Both the position numbers and the translations under genes were made by a program. From Prevotellaceae bacterium (GTDB lineage: Bacteria > Bacteroidota > Bacteroidia > Bacteroidales > UBA932), in contig JAIROF010000014.1 of the NCBI GenBank assembly GCA_031257655.1, positions 1 to 18,089 on the forward strand: DNA of 18,089 nucleotides, read 5' to 3'. This document shows positions 1 through 7,299 of the stretch, in pieces. The notes beneath the pieces are model-generated. The model had not been told where the DNA came from and did not search any database. It saw only the letters and a program-made list of their open reading frames with translations. How positions within the stretch are numbered: position 1 is the first letter of the stretch; each line of letters starts with the position of its first letter.

Positions 1-125
1 ACAAAACAACCTCAGTAGCAGAGAGATATAATAGAAATAACAACCTCATTAACCTCATTGATGTAAATGATTTATAATCAGCACAATACTTGCCGCATCA
101 TACAATTTATGACATCACCCTATTT
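1..125. repeat. Dispersed ~125-bp repeat, copy 1 (cut by window edge)
   Basis: This stretch closely matches 7146-7268. Both copies share the start ACAAAACAACCTCAGTAGCAG and, exactly, the 20-mer TACAATTTATGACATCACCC (101-120 here, 7244-7263 in the other copy), with scattered substitutions between. It may extend past the left edge. No reading frame is kept between the copies, so it looks non-coding. The rest of 1-561 holds no gene that I can support, only the heptamer array and hairpins listed separately. Confidence 0.8.
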
Positions 126-229
126 TTTATGTAAAAAATTCGGGGCACAGATACAACAAATCTGTCAAAAATTCAACCCAATAAACGGCCGCTTTTGTCA
201 AAAGTTCGGGGCAATAGCATCTAATACGG

Positions 230-265
230 TTGAAAATTGAAAATTGAAAATTGAAAATTTGAAAA
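230..265. repeat. Heptamer tandem repeat (TTGAAAA)
   Basis: Four perfect TTGAAAA units lie at 230-257. One extra T follows, then a fifth unit at 259-265. The unit has the same TTGNNAA form as the array at the end of secA (562-596). It lies in the gene-free stretch downstream of secA. Confidence 0.85.
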
Positions 266-302
266 CGCCTTTCTGGGGAAGAAGAAAGCGAATGTGCTGT
301 AT

Positions 303-350
303 CCGTATGCTAAAGCATACGGTTAATCAAGTGCCGTCCCTGCGGGACGG
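303..350. other. Two adjacent perfect hairpins downstream of secA
   Basis: CCGTATGCT-AA-AGCATACGG (303-322) has a 9-bp stem. CCGTCCC-TGC-GGGACGG (334-350) has a 7-bp stem. Neither is followed by a clear T run on either strand, so they are not standard intrinsic terminators. They resemble short REP-like palindromes and may stabilise or end the secA transcript, whose stop codon lies about 240 bp away. That role is inference. Confidence 0.5.
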
Positions 351-561
351 TACACACAACGATAACAAAGGAAATTTGTTAACCAGCGAACAAAATCGCT
401 AATTTTCATTGATTTATAGAAATGCAATTATTGTAGAACAATAATAATCAACGGATTAAACAACTCATTAAGGTTAAGTATTTAACCTGCTGATACAGAT
501 ACTGTTTTTGCTGCTTGAGTGAAGTAAAAAATGAAGTTTCGTGTACTCCAAGCGGCAGCAA

Positions 562-596
562 TTCTCAATTCTCAATTCTCAATTTACAATTTACAA
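562..596 (-). repeat. Heptamer array spanning the secA stop codon
   Basis: Read on the minus strand, five 7-bp units run back to back: TTGTAAA twice (596-583), then TTGAGAA three times (582-562). The secA stop codon TAA (593-591) lies inside the first unit. Each unit contains TAA or TGA, and period 7 shifts phase by one, so the array places stop codons in more than one reading frame. Confidence 0.85.
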
Positions 597-3500
597 GCTT
601 GCGCCGTGGCAGTTTTTGTATTTTTTTCCGCTTCCGCAGGGGCAGGGGTCGTTTCGCCCCACCTGCTTTTCGACGTGCACGGGTGCGGGCTTTTGCGGTG
701 CGTTTTTTCCGCCGGATGCGGCGAGGTCGGTGCGGCCGGTTTGCAGGCGGCTCATGTCGGTTTTTATGCGCGGCGCCGCGTTGCGCTGCACGGGCGCGCC
801 GTCGTGCTGCGGTATGTGCGCCTTGGTGAGCATGGAGAGCACGTCGTGGTTTATTTTTTCCAGCATGCTGCGAAACAGCCCGTAGCTCTCCAGCTTGTAG
901 ATGAGCAGCGGGTCTTTTTGCTCGTAGGCGGCGTTGTGGGCGGCCTGCTTCAGGTCGTCCATTTCGCGCAGGTGCTCTTTCCAGTGGTCGTCGATCATGG
1001 CCAGGATGACCAGCTTGCTGAGCGAGCGGATGAGCTCGGCGCCTTCCGTTTCGTAGGCTTTCTTCAGGTTGACCAGAATTTGGAAGACCTTGTGCCCGTC
1101 GCTTACCGGCACCACAATGTTTTCGTAGCTGCTGCCCTGCGCCTCGTACACGTTCCTGATGACGGGGTATGCCTGCCTTGCGAGGGCCTCCATTTTGCGC
1201 CTGTAGGTTTCGAGCAGGTGGCCTTGCAGCGTATCCGCCAGCTCGTCGGCCGACGCCTGCCTCCAGGCGGGTTCGTCGAAGTTTGGCTCCACGGAGAGGA
1301 GGCGGATGAGCTCCAGCGAAAACTCTTCGTAGCTCACGCTGCCGTGCAGCTGCTCTATGAGCGTGGCCGAGTAGTCCGAAATCATGTTGAGGATGTCCAT
1401 GTCGATGCGCTCGCCGTAGAGGGCGTGGCGGCGGCGGGTGTAGATTACCTCGCGCTGGGAGTTCATCACGTCGTCGTACTCCAGCAGGCGCTTGCGGATG
1501 CCGAAGTTGTTTTCTTCTACCTTGCGCTGCGCCCGCTCAATGGAGCGGCTAATCATGCGGTGCTGAATCACCTCGCCCTCCTTAAGGCCCATTCGGTCCA
1601 TGAGCGAGGCGATGCGCTCCGAGCCGAAGAGGCGCATGAGCTCGTCTTCGAGCGAAACGAAGAACTGCGACGTTCCGGGGTCGCCTTGCCGTCCGGCTCG
1701 CCCGCGCAGCTGGCGGTCAACGCGGCGGCTTTCGTGCCGCTCTGTGCCTACGATGGCCAGGCCTCCGGCGGCTTTTACCTCCGGCGTGAGCTTGATGTCG
1801 GTGCCGCGGCCGGCCATGTTGGTGGCTATGGTGACTACGCCGGCGTGCCCGGCTTCGGCAACAATCTCCGCTTCGCGCTGGTGCTGCTTTGCGTTCAGCA
1901 CGTTGTGCTTTATGCCGCGCAGCTTGAGCATCTTGCTCAGCTGCTCCGATATTTCGACGGAGGTGGTGCCCACCAGCACGGGTCGCCCCGCCGCCACCAG
2001 CTTGCCGATTTCCTCTATGACGGCCTTGTACTTTTCGCGCTTGGTTTTGTACACGAGGTCTTCGGCGTCGAGGCGAATGACGGAGCGGTTGGTGGGGATG
2101 ACGATGACGTCGAGCTTGTAGATAGTCCACAGCTCGCCGGCTTCGGTTTCGGCGGTGCCGGTCATGCCCGACAGCTTGTGGTACATGCGGAAGTAGTTTT
2201 GCAGCGTAATGGTGGCAAAGGTTTGGGTAGCGGCCTCCACCTTTACGTTTTCTTTGGCTTCGATGGCCTGGTGCAGCCCGTCGGAGTAGCGGCGGCCTTC
2301 GAGGATGCGCCCCGTTTGCTCATCTACAATCATCACCTTGTTGTTTATCACCACGTACTCTACGTCTTTTTCGAACATGGCGTAGGCTTTGAGGAGCTGG
2401 TGTATGGTGTGCACGCGCTCCGACTTGATGGCGTAGTCGTTGAGCAGCCTGTCCTTTGCCGAGAGCTTTTCGCTTGGCGAGAGGTTTTGCTTTTCGAGCT
2501 CGGCAATTTCGTTGCCGATGTCGGGCAGCACAAAGAACTTGTCCTCGTTGACCGACTTGGTGATGAGGTCGAGCCCCTTGTCGGTGAGGTCGACCGAGTT
2601 GAGCTTTTCGTCGATAACGAAGTAGAGCTCGTCGGTGGCCTTGTGCATGTTTCGGTTGTTGTCCTGCATGTAGAAGTTTTCTGTTTTGAGCAGGAGCGCC
2701 TTGTTTCCCTGCTCGCTCAGGAATTTGATGAGGGGCTTGTACTTTGGCAGGGCCTTAAAGACGCGGAGGAGGAGCAGGCCGCCTTCTTCGGTTTTTCCGT
2801 CGGCGAGGAGCCGGCGGCAGTCGGCGAGCATGGTGGTGGCGAGGTTGCGCTGCACGCTGTAGAGGCGCTCCACTAAGGGCTTGTACTCGTTGAACATCTG
2901 GTCGTCGCCCTTGGGCACCGGGCCGGAGATGATGAGGGGGGTGCGGGCGTCGTCGATCAGCACCGAGTCCACCTCGTCGACGATGGCGAAGTGGTGCTTG
3001 CGCTGCACCAGCTCGTCGGGCGAGATGCACATGTTGTCGCGCAGGTAGTCGAAGCCAAATTCGTTGTTGGTGCCAAAGGTAACGTCGGCCAGGTAGGCTT
3101 TTCGGCGGGCGTCGGAGTTGGGCTGGTGCTTGTCGATGCAGTCCACCGACAGGCCGTGAAACTGGTACATGGGCCCCATCCACTCGCTGTCGCGCTTGGC
3201 GAGGTAGTCGTTTACGGTTACGATGTGCACGCCTTTTCCGGCGAGGGCGTTGAGGAACACGGGGAGGGTGGCGACCAGCGTTTTGCCTTCGCCGGTGGCC
3301 ATTTCGGCCACGTTGCCCTGGTGGAGCGCCACGCCGCCAATGAGCTGCACGTCGTAGTGCACCATGTCCCACCGTACCATGCTTCCGCCGGCCATCCACT
3401 CGTTGGCGTACAGGGCCTTGTCGCCCTCAATGGTGACAAAATCTTTGGCGGTGGCCAGCTCGCGGTCGAAGTCGGTGGCGGTGACCGCTACGCGCGCATT

Positions 3501-3878
3501 TTCCTTAAAGCGCCGCGCCGTGTCCTTCATAATGGCGAACGCCTCGGGGAGGATTTCGAGCAGCGTGGCCTCAATTTGCGCGTCGACCGCCTTCACCAGC
3601 TCGTCCACCTCTTTGGCAATGCTCTCCTTTTCGGCTATTTCCGTTTCGCTCAGCTCGAGCTTTGCGCGCAGCTCGGCTATGCGGCGCTCGTCGCCGGCAA
3701 TGCTGCTGGCAACCACGCCGCGCAGCCGCCGCGATTCGGCCCGCAGCTCGTCGTGGCTCATGGCCTCAAAGCGCGGGTAAACTTCTTTGATTTTCTCCAC
3801 AAAGGGAGCGATTTTTTTCATGTCGCTCTCCGATTTTGAGCCGAAAAACACCTTGATGATAGAGCTTAGAATACTCAT
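591..3878 (-). CDS. secA: Preprotein translocase ATPase SecA
   Basis: SecA is the ATPase motor that drives unfolded preproteins through SecYEG at the inner membrane. The predicted 1,095 residues match the long Bacteroidota form, which has an extra charged helical insert near residues 50-105. Visible motifs are Walker A MATGEGKT (193-200), Walker B DEVD (301-304), TNMAGRGTDI, and QLRGRAGRQGDPG of the second helicase lobe. The C-terminal zinc-binding tail CPCGSGKKYKNCH (C1079, C1081, C1090, H1091) contacts SecB or ribosomes in known SecAs. I chose the start MSILSSIIKVFF at 3878; an in-frame extension to 3941 adds 21 residues unlike SecA. The gene stands alone on this strand, with a candidate promoter at 3964-3996. 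Its stop codon falls inside a heptamer array. It would also feed T9SS cargo such as the glycosidase at 13777-17811 across the inner membrane. Confidence 0.98.
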   Translation of the reverse strand: MSILSSIIKVFFGSKSESDMKKIAPFVEKIKEVYPRFEAMSHDELRAESRRLRGVVASSIAGDERRIAELRAKLELSETEIAEKESIAKEVDELVKAVDAQIEATLLEILPEAFAIMKDTARRFKENARVAVTATDFDRELATAKDFVTIEGDKALYANEWMAGGSMVRWDMVHYDVQLIGGVALHQGNVAEMATGEGKTLVATLPVFLNALAGKGVHIVTVNDYLAKRDSEWMGPMYQFHGLSVDCIDKHQPNSDARRKAYLADVTFGTNNEFGFDYLRDNMCISPDELVQRKHHFAIVDEVDSVLIDDARTPLIISGPVPKGDDQMFNEYKPLVERLYSVQRNLATTMLADCRRLLADGKTEEGGLLLLRVFKALPKYKPLIKFLSEQGNKALLLKTENFYMQDNNRNMHKATDELYFVIDEKLNSVDLTDKGLDLITKSVNEDKFFVLPDIGNEIAELEKQNLSPSEKLSAKDRLLNDYAIKSERVHTIHQLLKAYAMFEKDVEYVVINNKVMIVDEQTGRILEGRRYSDGLHQAIEAKENVKVEAATQTFATITLQNYFRMYHKLSGMTGTAETEAGELWTIYKLDVIVIPTNRSVIRLDAEDLVYKTKREKYKAVIEEIGKLVAAGRPVLVGTTSVEISEQLSKMLKLRGIKHNVLNAKQHQREAEIVAEAGHAGVVTIATNMAGRGTDIKLTPEVKAAGGLAIVGTERHESRRVDRQLRGRAGRQGDPGTSQFFVSLEDELMRLFGSERIASLMDRMGLKEGEVIQHRMISRSIERAQRKVEENNFGIRKRLLEYDDVMNSQREVIYTRRRHALYGERIDMDILNMISDYSATLIEQLHGSVSYEEFSLELIRLLSVEPNFDEPAWRQASADELADTLQGHLLETYRRKMEALARQAYPVIRNVYEAQGSSYENIVVPVSDGHKVFQILVNLKKAYETEGAELIRSLSKLVILAMIDDHWKEHLREMDDLKQAAHNAAYEQKDPLLIYKLESYGLFRSMLEKINHDVLSMLTKAHIPQHDGAPVQRNAAPRIKTDMSRLQTGRTDLAASGGKNAPQKPAPVHVEKQVGRNDPCPCGSGKKYKNCHGASL

Positions 3879-3963
3879 AAACGTAGATTTACTGTGATTA
3901 TACGGTTTTATCTTATGCTGCCGGATGGCAAAACAGGGCAAAATTTTTCACCAAAAAGATGGG

Positions 3964-3996
3964 CAAAGTTAGCATTTTTATTTGGACTTTGGAAAA
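3964..3996 (-). promoter_or_regulatory. Candidate secA promoter, Bacteroides type
   Basis: On the minus strand, TAACTTTG (3971-3964) matches the Bacteroides -7 consensus TAnnTTTG. A TTTT at 3996-3993 sits 21 nt upstream, in place of the consensus -33 TTTG. The leader to the secA start would be about 80 nt. The -33 match is weak. Confidence 0.5.
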
Positions 3997-4071
3997 TTTA
4001 TTTGGGCGAGCGCATCTACCGATTCAGCGTAGCGTGGCATCGGAGATGCTGCGGGTGCTGCGGCTGCGCTC

Positions 4072-4112
4072 GGAAGGGAAGGGAAGGGAAGGGAAGGGAA
4101 GGGTGGGGTGGG
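4072..4112 (+). repeat. GGGAA pentamer repeat with G-quadruplex potential
   Basis: Five perfect GGGAA units (4076-4100), preceded by GGAA, run into GGGTGGGGTGGG (4101-4112). That makes eight runs of at least three G separated by 1-2 bases, a strong G-quadruplex pattern on the plus strand, the template strand for secA. It lies about 75-115 bp upstream of the candidate secA -33 element. Pentamer repeats can change copy number by slippage. Confidence 0.85.
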
Positions 4113-4145
4113 CTGCACAGGCTGCAAGCCCGCGCCGACGGGTTG

Positions 4146-5018
4146 CTACTTTTTGCTACCACTTTTTGCCCGCTGTTTAAAGATGTTAGCCATTTTCTGC
4201 CAAGTTTTCAATACTAAATCATAAGGTAACCTTGAATTATGTTCAATGATTTGGTTGACGAGCATGCTGGCTTCCTCTTTGTTAACTTCTTGTTGGATAG
4301 CGTTTCCGTAATACGCACACTGTTCTACATTTAACAATTGTACTAAATCGTATGCAACCCAAACACCACCGGCTAAAAAACATCAAAATCTTCAAGTTCA
4401 TACACCTCATTATATTTTTCCGATGCAAATTTGCGCTCAACATTGGCGTCAAAATAATTCGCAAGAATAAAGCCCATATCTTCTGCATCCTTGTCTGTTT
4501 GTTGATGTCGGTCAAACCAAGCGTTTAGCTTCAGCAGGAATAAAGCATGCAAAGGGGCAACTTTAATGTCAAATTCGCCATCTATACTTACGGTTATCGC
4601 TTCCTGCAAAACCTCATCAAATCCTTTTACCGACATCGCAACGTCTTTTTCCGGAGGCCAGTATATATTATCATCGTCTTTGGATACGCCACCATACGGA
4701 ACAACATCCAATTCATAATTGCCCATGTAGAAACGCTGATGCTGATGTTCGGACTTTTTCAACCCCGCCGCCTGCAATGTTTTTGAAATTTCCTCAAATT
4801 TTTTCCAATCGGGGAATTGCAATCGCAATATCAAGGTCTTGCGTCCTTCGATGAGAGGCAGTATCGGTCAGCTGTCGCATGATAATATCCCGCGCTATTG
4901 CCCCAATGACATAAAAGGGCTGGTTAATTTTATTGAAACAATCCGTTACCTTTTTCAAAAGTCCTATTAAAACCGGATTGCCAATTTTTTCACCCGAAAT
5001 CCGAAAGCTTCTGTTCAT
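4146..5018 (-). pseudogene. AbiEii/AbiGii-type nucleotidyltransferase toxin, two frameshifts
   Basis: The protein would be the nucleotidyltransferase partner of the AbiEi-like gene just upstream; AbiEii-type toxins act by nucleotide transfer. Three blocks read in order. Residues 1-67 carry VIGAIARD and the active-site-type DLDI (D61, D63). The middle block, in another frame, carries YELDVVPYGG, IYWPPE and LLKLNAWFDRH. The tail LAGGVWVAYDLVQLLN returns to the first frame and ends at 4146. The first break is a CCCC run (plus GGGG 4811-4814): one C fewer joins AIAIP to DWKKFEEI, while the present frame stops at 4794. The second is a T6 run (plus A6 4375-4380): one T more joins DFDVF to LAGG. The two shifts cancel, giving about 290 residues if repaired. 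The start overlaps the antitoxin end by 29 bp. Assembly error at homopolymers is the main alternative. Confidence 0.85.
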
Positions 5019-6006
5019 AAATTTTTTGCGCCATTTCCAGGCAGCGGCTACTTCCGCTTCCCATTAAGTCTGCATAAATCAGCAGCTCCGGAGCGATAGC
5101 ATCGCGCTGCTCACCGCGCCAGAATTTTTGGTATATTTTTATTTCGCCGTCGTCGCTTGGGATTACAAAACCGGTTGGCAGCAGCATTTGAGCCGGAATT
5201 TCCGAGTATATATCAAATGTACCGGGATACAAATAGCTGTCTATTAGATGTGCACCCGATTCGCCACCCCAGCACATACCCTTGGGCAAAGCTAAGGATG
5301 TCCAGCTATCGCGCTTTTCGCTATTTCGGAAAGCCATCTGTCCGAGCAGCAGCTGGGGCTTCAGCGTTTGGTTGTAGGCGGTTACCCAGCGCTCCAGCAT
5401 TTTTTTCCGGTTTTTTAAAAAGCGTCCATGTCCGGTTTTTACGATAAGCTGGCTTGCCGTCAGCTCCTCGATGACATTTTTTATTGAGCCTAAAGAAATG
5501 TTGGCCTGCTCGCTGATTTTACGGTAGGGGAGGTTTACGCTTTCCGGGTGCGTCAGAAAATGAAAAATCAACTTTATCCCGGTTTCCCGAAAAGCTCGGC
5601 CGGTTGCCTCTTTTGCCGGGACATTTTTTTGCCCTTTCACCGCTATAAAAAGCTTATCCTGCCGGATGATGCAGTTCCCCGCGCTGTCGAGGATGTGAAT
5701 ACCCCGGCCGGATAGCTCGCCCATCAGCTCGGGGTAGATGTACTTAGCTACGAGTAGCAGGGGCTTACGGCGCCGCTGCTTTTGCGCCATCAGCTGCCGG
5801 AGCACGGTGTTCGCATTAGCGTTGGTAATATTTCCCCTTACCTCGCAGACAAATTCAACGCCGCATATTTGCGCAACGCCGGCTGTGCAACCCTCCCTCT
5901 CCTCAAGGTTAGCCAAAGTTGCCTCATCCGGCTTAAGCAGCTCGTTCAGCTTGCCAACAGCTGTTTCCAATATGTCCTTTTCCGCAAAACGCATGTGCCT
6001 GTTCAT
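4990..6006 (-). CDS. AbiEi-like type IV antitoxin / winged-helix regulator
   Basis: The 338 residues look like the Bacteroidota form of the AbiEi family: an N-terminal part with GVEFVCEVRGNITNANAN and KPLLLVAKYIYPEL, a winged-helix block near 143-200 (TGIKLIFHFLTHPESVNLPYR, then SLGSIKNVIEEL), and a C-terminal part with MCWGGESGAHLIDSYLYPG and PELLIYADLMGSG. Family members counter the AbiEii toxin and can repress their own operon. I chose the start MNRHMRF at 6006 because the candidate promoter (-7 at 6046-6039) lies between it and the upstream in-frame start at 6054, which would not be transcribed; 5994 is also possible. The frame is intact to its TGA at 4990, unlike the toxin it overlaps. 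The start region is wrapped in inverted repeats that could serve autoregulation. The family assignment is firm; antitoxin function is inferred. Confidence 0.85.
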   Translation of the reverse strand: MNRHMRFAEKDILETAVGKLNELLKPDEATLANLEEREGCTAGVAQICGVEFVCEVRGNITNANANTVLRQLMAQKQRRRKPLLLVAKYIYPELMGELSGRGIHILDSAGNCIIRQDKLFIAVKGQKNVPAKEATGRAFRETGIKLIFHFLTHPESVNLPYRKISEQANISLGSIKNVIEELTASQLIVKTGHGRFLKNRKKMLERWVTAYNQTLKPQLLLGQMAFRNSEKRDSWTSLALPKGMCWGGESGAHLIDSYLYPGTFDIYSEIPAQMLLPTGFVIPSDDGEIKIYQKFWRGEQRDAIAPELLIYADLMGSGSSRCLEMAQKIYEQKLSDFG

Positions 6007-6052
6007 TAAATTCACCCGTTCACAAACTTTGAACAGGGCAAAGGTAGTGAAC
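6001..6052. promoter_or_regulatory. Nested inverted repeats over promoter: candidate operator
   Basis: GTTCA occurs at 6001-6005 and 6018-6022; its reverse complement TGAAC occurs at 6030-6034 and 6048-6052. The inner pair is centred at 6026 and the outer pair at 6026.5, giving near-perfect dyad symmetry. The site covers the -7 element, the likely transcription start and the antitoxin start codon, as expected for autorepression by the winged-helix antitoxin. Binding is inferred. Confidence 0.55.
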
Positions 6053-6070
6053 AAAAACTAAACGCCCAAA
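6039..6070 (-). promoter_or_regulatory. Bacteroides-type promoter of the AbiE-like operon
   Basis: On the minus strand, TTTG (6070-6067) and TACCTTTG (6046-6039) are separated by 20 nt. This fits the Bacteroides sigma-ABfr consensus (TTTG, 19-21 nt, TAnnTTTG). Transcription would begin near 6032, about 25 nt before the start codon at 6006. Confidence 0.75.
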
Positions 6071-6194
6071 AAAAGTGCCCATTATTTGGCTAAATCTTAC
6101 TTTGGGGGTGATGTCCTTTGGCGGCAAACCTGCATTTATAATCAAAAAAGCACATCCGGAACACGCTTTACCGGCTTGCTGTAAAGAAAACCGA

Positions 6195-6232
6195 CGAGTA
6201 GCAGGGGCTTACGGCGCCGCTGCTTTTGCGCC
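6195..6232. repeat. 38-bp exact duplicate of part of the AbiEi-like gene
   Basis: This is identical over 38 bp to 5751-5788, inside the antitoxin gene. On the minus strand both encode AQKQRRRKPLLLV. Beyond this block the reading here (…GFLYSKPVKR, stop near 6155) no longer resembles the antitoxin. It is probably a relic of duplication or conversion. The rest of 6071-6359 holds nothing else I can support. Confidence 0.85.
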
Positions 6233-6359
6233 CGCAATGACGGATACGCGGGTTATGAAAAAACGACAAGCTGAAATGCACCCATTTGAATCGTAATAGT
6301 CAATCCTCAACAAAAAATTCGTATCGTTACGCCGTAACCTTTTAAAGTATAATAATGCT

Positions 6360-6599
6360 ATGGTAAAAAGCAGCTTAACGCCGCAAAGCGGCACGATTAC
6401 CCTTTCCATTCCGCGCAGCTACATCGGAAAAAGGGTGGAGGTATTACTTTACGCAGCCGATGAGCTGCATGTGGAAGCCTACGCTAATCCGCACCGCTCT
6501 GGCGTAGCCCGCTTTCGGGGGATGCTGACGGACAGCGAGGCTGACAAATATCAACAATACCTGCAAAAGGCGCGACAGGCATGGGACAGGGATAGCTAA
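6360..6599 (+). CDS. Small antitoxin-like protein (VapB-like), no toxin found
   Basis: This 79-residue protein begins MVKSSLTPQSGTITLSIP. Its N-terminal half (ITLSIPRSYIGKRVEVLLYA) reads like the short beta-rich DNA-binding half of VapB/AbrB-like antitoxins. The acidic/basic tail (RFRGMLTDSEADKYQQYLQKARQAWDRDS) reads like the toxin-binding tail of small antitoxins paired with PIN-domain toxins in Bacteroidota. No PIN-domain start follows: the downstream frame enters an outer-membrane-protein-like fragment instead, so the usual partner seems lost. I saw no clear promoter. The assignment rests on general resemblance and length; it could be an unrelated small protein. Confidence 0.5.
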   Translation: MVKSSLTPQSGTITLSIPRSYIGKRVEVLLYAADELHVEAYANPHRSGVARFRGMLTDSEADKYQQYLQKARQAWDRDS

Positions 6600-6600
6600 T

Positions 6601-6876
6601 CGACAGCTGGTTGCCAAGCTGAAACAAAAACATGCTTCAATACCTGTTAACCCGCTAATAGCGGAGCCATTATACTTGTCCGGCGCTATCGCTGCTTACA
6701 ATTACAGCAATCATAGCAGCGGCAGCGAGCTACAGAAAAAAGAGTTTACTTCTTACTTCAAAGCGGGCTATTTTGCCTCCATCGGTTTGAGCTACGCATT
6801 TAGCAATGTCAGCATATACGGCGAAATAAGCAGCGTTAGCCATTCCTTTGAGGTGAAAAAAGGGGTGGTGTCATAA
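6601..6876 (+). pseudogene. Fragment resembling the end of an outer-membrane beta-barrel protein
   Basis: An open frame of about 91 codons has no clear start and continues back into the end of the preceding ORF. It reads PVNPLIAEPLYLSGAIAAYN early and YFKAGYFASIGLSYAFSNVSIYG later. The alternating aromatic and small residues suggest transmembrane beta-strands. The TAA stop at 6874-6876 lies inside GTGTCATAAATT, a copy of the terminal motif of the nearby inverted-repeat element, so the original 3' end was probably replaced. The family is not identified. Confidence 0.4.
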
Positions 6877-6993
6877 ATTATCAGGACGAATTATTTCCAT
6901 ATGTTCCCGTTTTGTAATAGTATTTTTCGATGTACATCCCAATCACATTGTCGTGTATCTGTTCATTTTTTTGAAAAACAGATCGTTTTCCGG

Positions 6994-7263
6994 TAGTGTC
7001 ATAAATTGTAGGGAGCGAAAATACTAATTTACTCACTCTTGCTTATTTTTGGTGTTCGTGAGCTCGCTGCGCTCGGTTACACCTCATTTACTCACTCGTG
7101 CTTATTTTTTTAGGTGTTCGTGAGCTCGCTACGCTCGGTTTAACAACAAAACAACCTCAGTAGCAGAAAGATATAGTAGAAACAACAACTTTACTACCTC
7201 ATTAATGCAAATGGATTATAATCAGCATAATACTTGCTATGTCATACAATTTATGACATCACC
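6994..7263. repeat. Small inverted-repeat (MITE-like) element, ~270 bp
   Basis: GGTAGTGTCATAAATTGTA at 6994-7012 matches the reverse complement of the sequence ending at 7263 (GGTGATGTCATAAATTGTA) at 17 of 19 positions. A related motif, GGTGGTGTCATAAATT, lies at about 6867. The 20-mer also ends the repeat copy at the window start. The interior carries a ~59-bp tandem duplication and part of the dispersed repeat, and no transposase. I could not define a target-site duplication. The region 6877-7299 holds no gene that I can support. Confidence 0.5.
7027..7140. repeat. Two-copy ~59-bp tandem repeat
   Basis: 7027-7078 and 7086-7140 share ATTTACTCACTC, a GCTTATTTTT run, GGTGTTCGTGAGCTCGCT and CGCTCGGTT. 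The differences are a few substitutions and a 3-bp length change in the T run. GAGC/GCTC arms inside each copy allow a small hairpin. There is no coding signal. Confidence 0.85.
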
Positions 7264-7268
7264 CTATT
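7146..7268. repeat. Dispersed ~125-bp repeat, copy 2
   Basis: This is the second copy of the repeat at 1-125. It starts ACAAAACAACC and ends with the conserved 20-mer at 7244-7263 followed by CTATT. The copies are about 7.1 kb apart, so the intervening DNA (secA and the first AbiE locus) is bracketed by direct repeats. Confidence 0.85.
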
Positions 7269-7299
7269 ATAGTATCATGTTGCAAATGTGTTGCGAATA

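Noticed and set aside
531..2876. Long open frame on the plus strand opposite secA (781 codons)
   Set aside because: It is antisense to an unmistakable secA; GC-rich codon bias of secA keeps the opposite frame open. The translation shows no family motif.
6884..7046. Minus-strand open frame of about 54 codons ending NVIGMYIEKYYYKTGTYGNNSS
   Set aside because: It has no start, begins in a tandem repeat and crosses an element terminus. It might be a gene remnant, but nothing identifies it.
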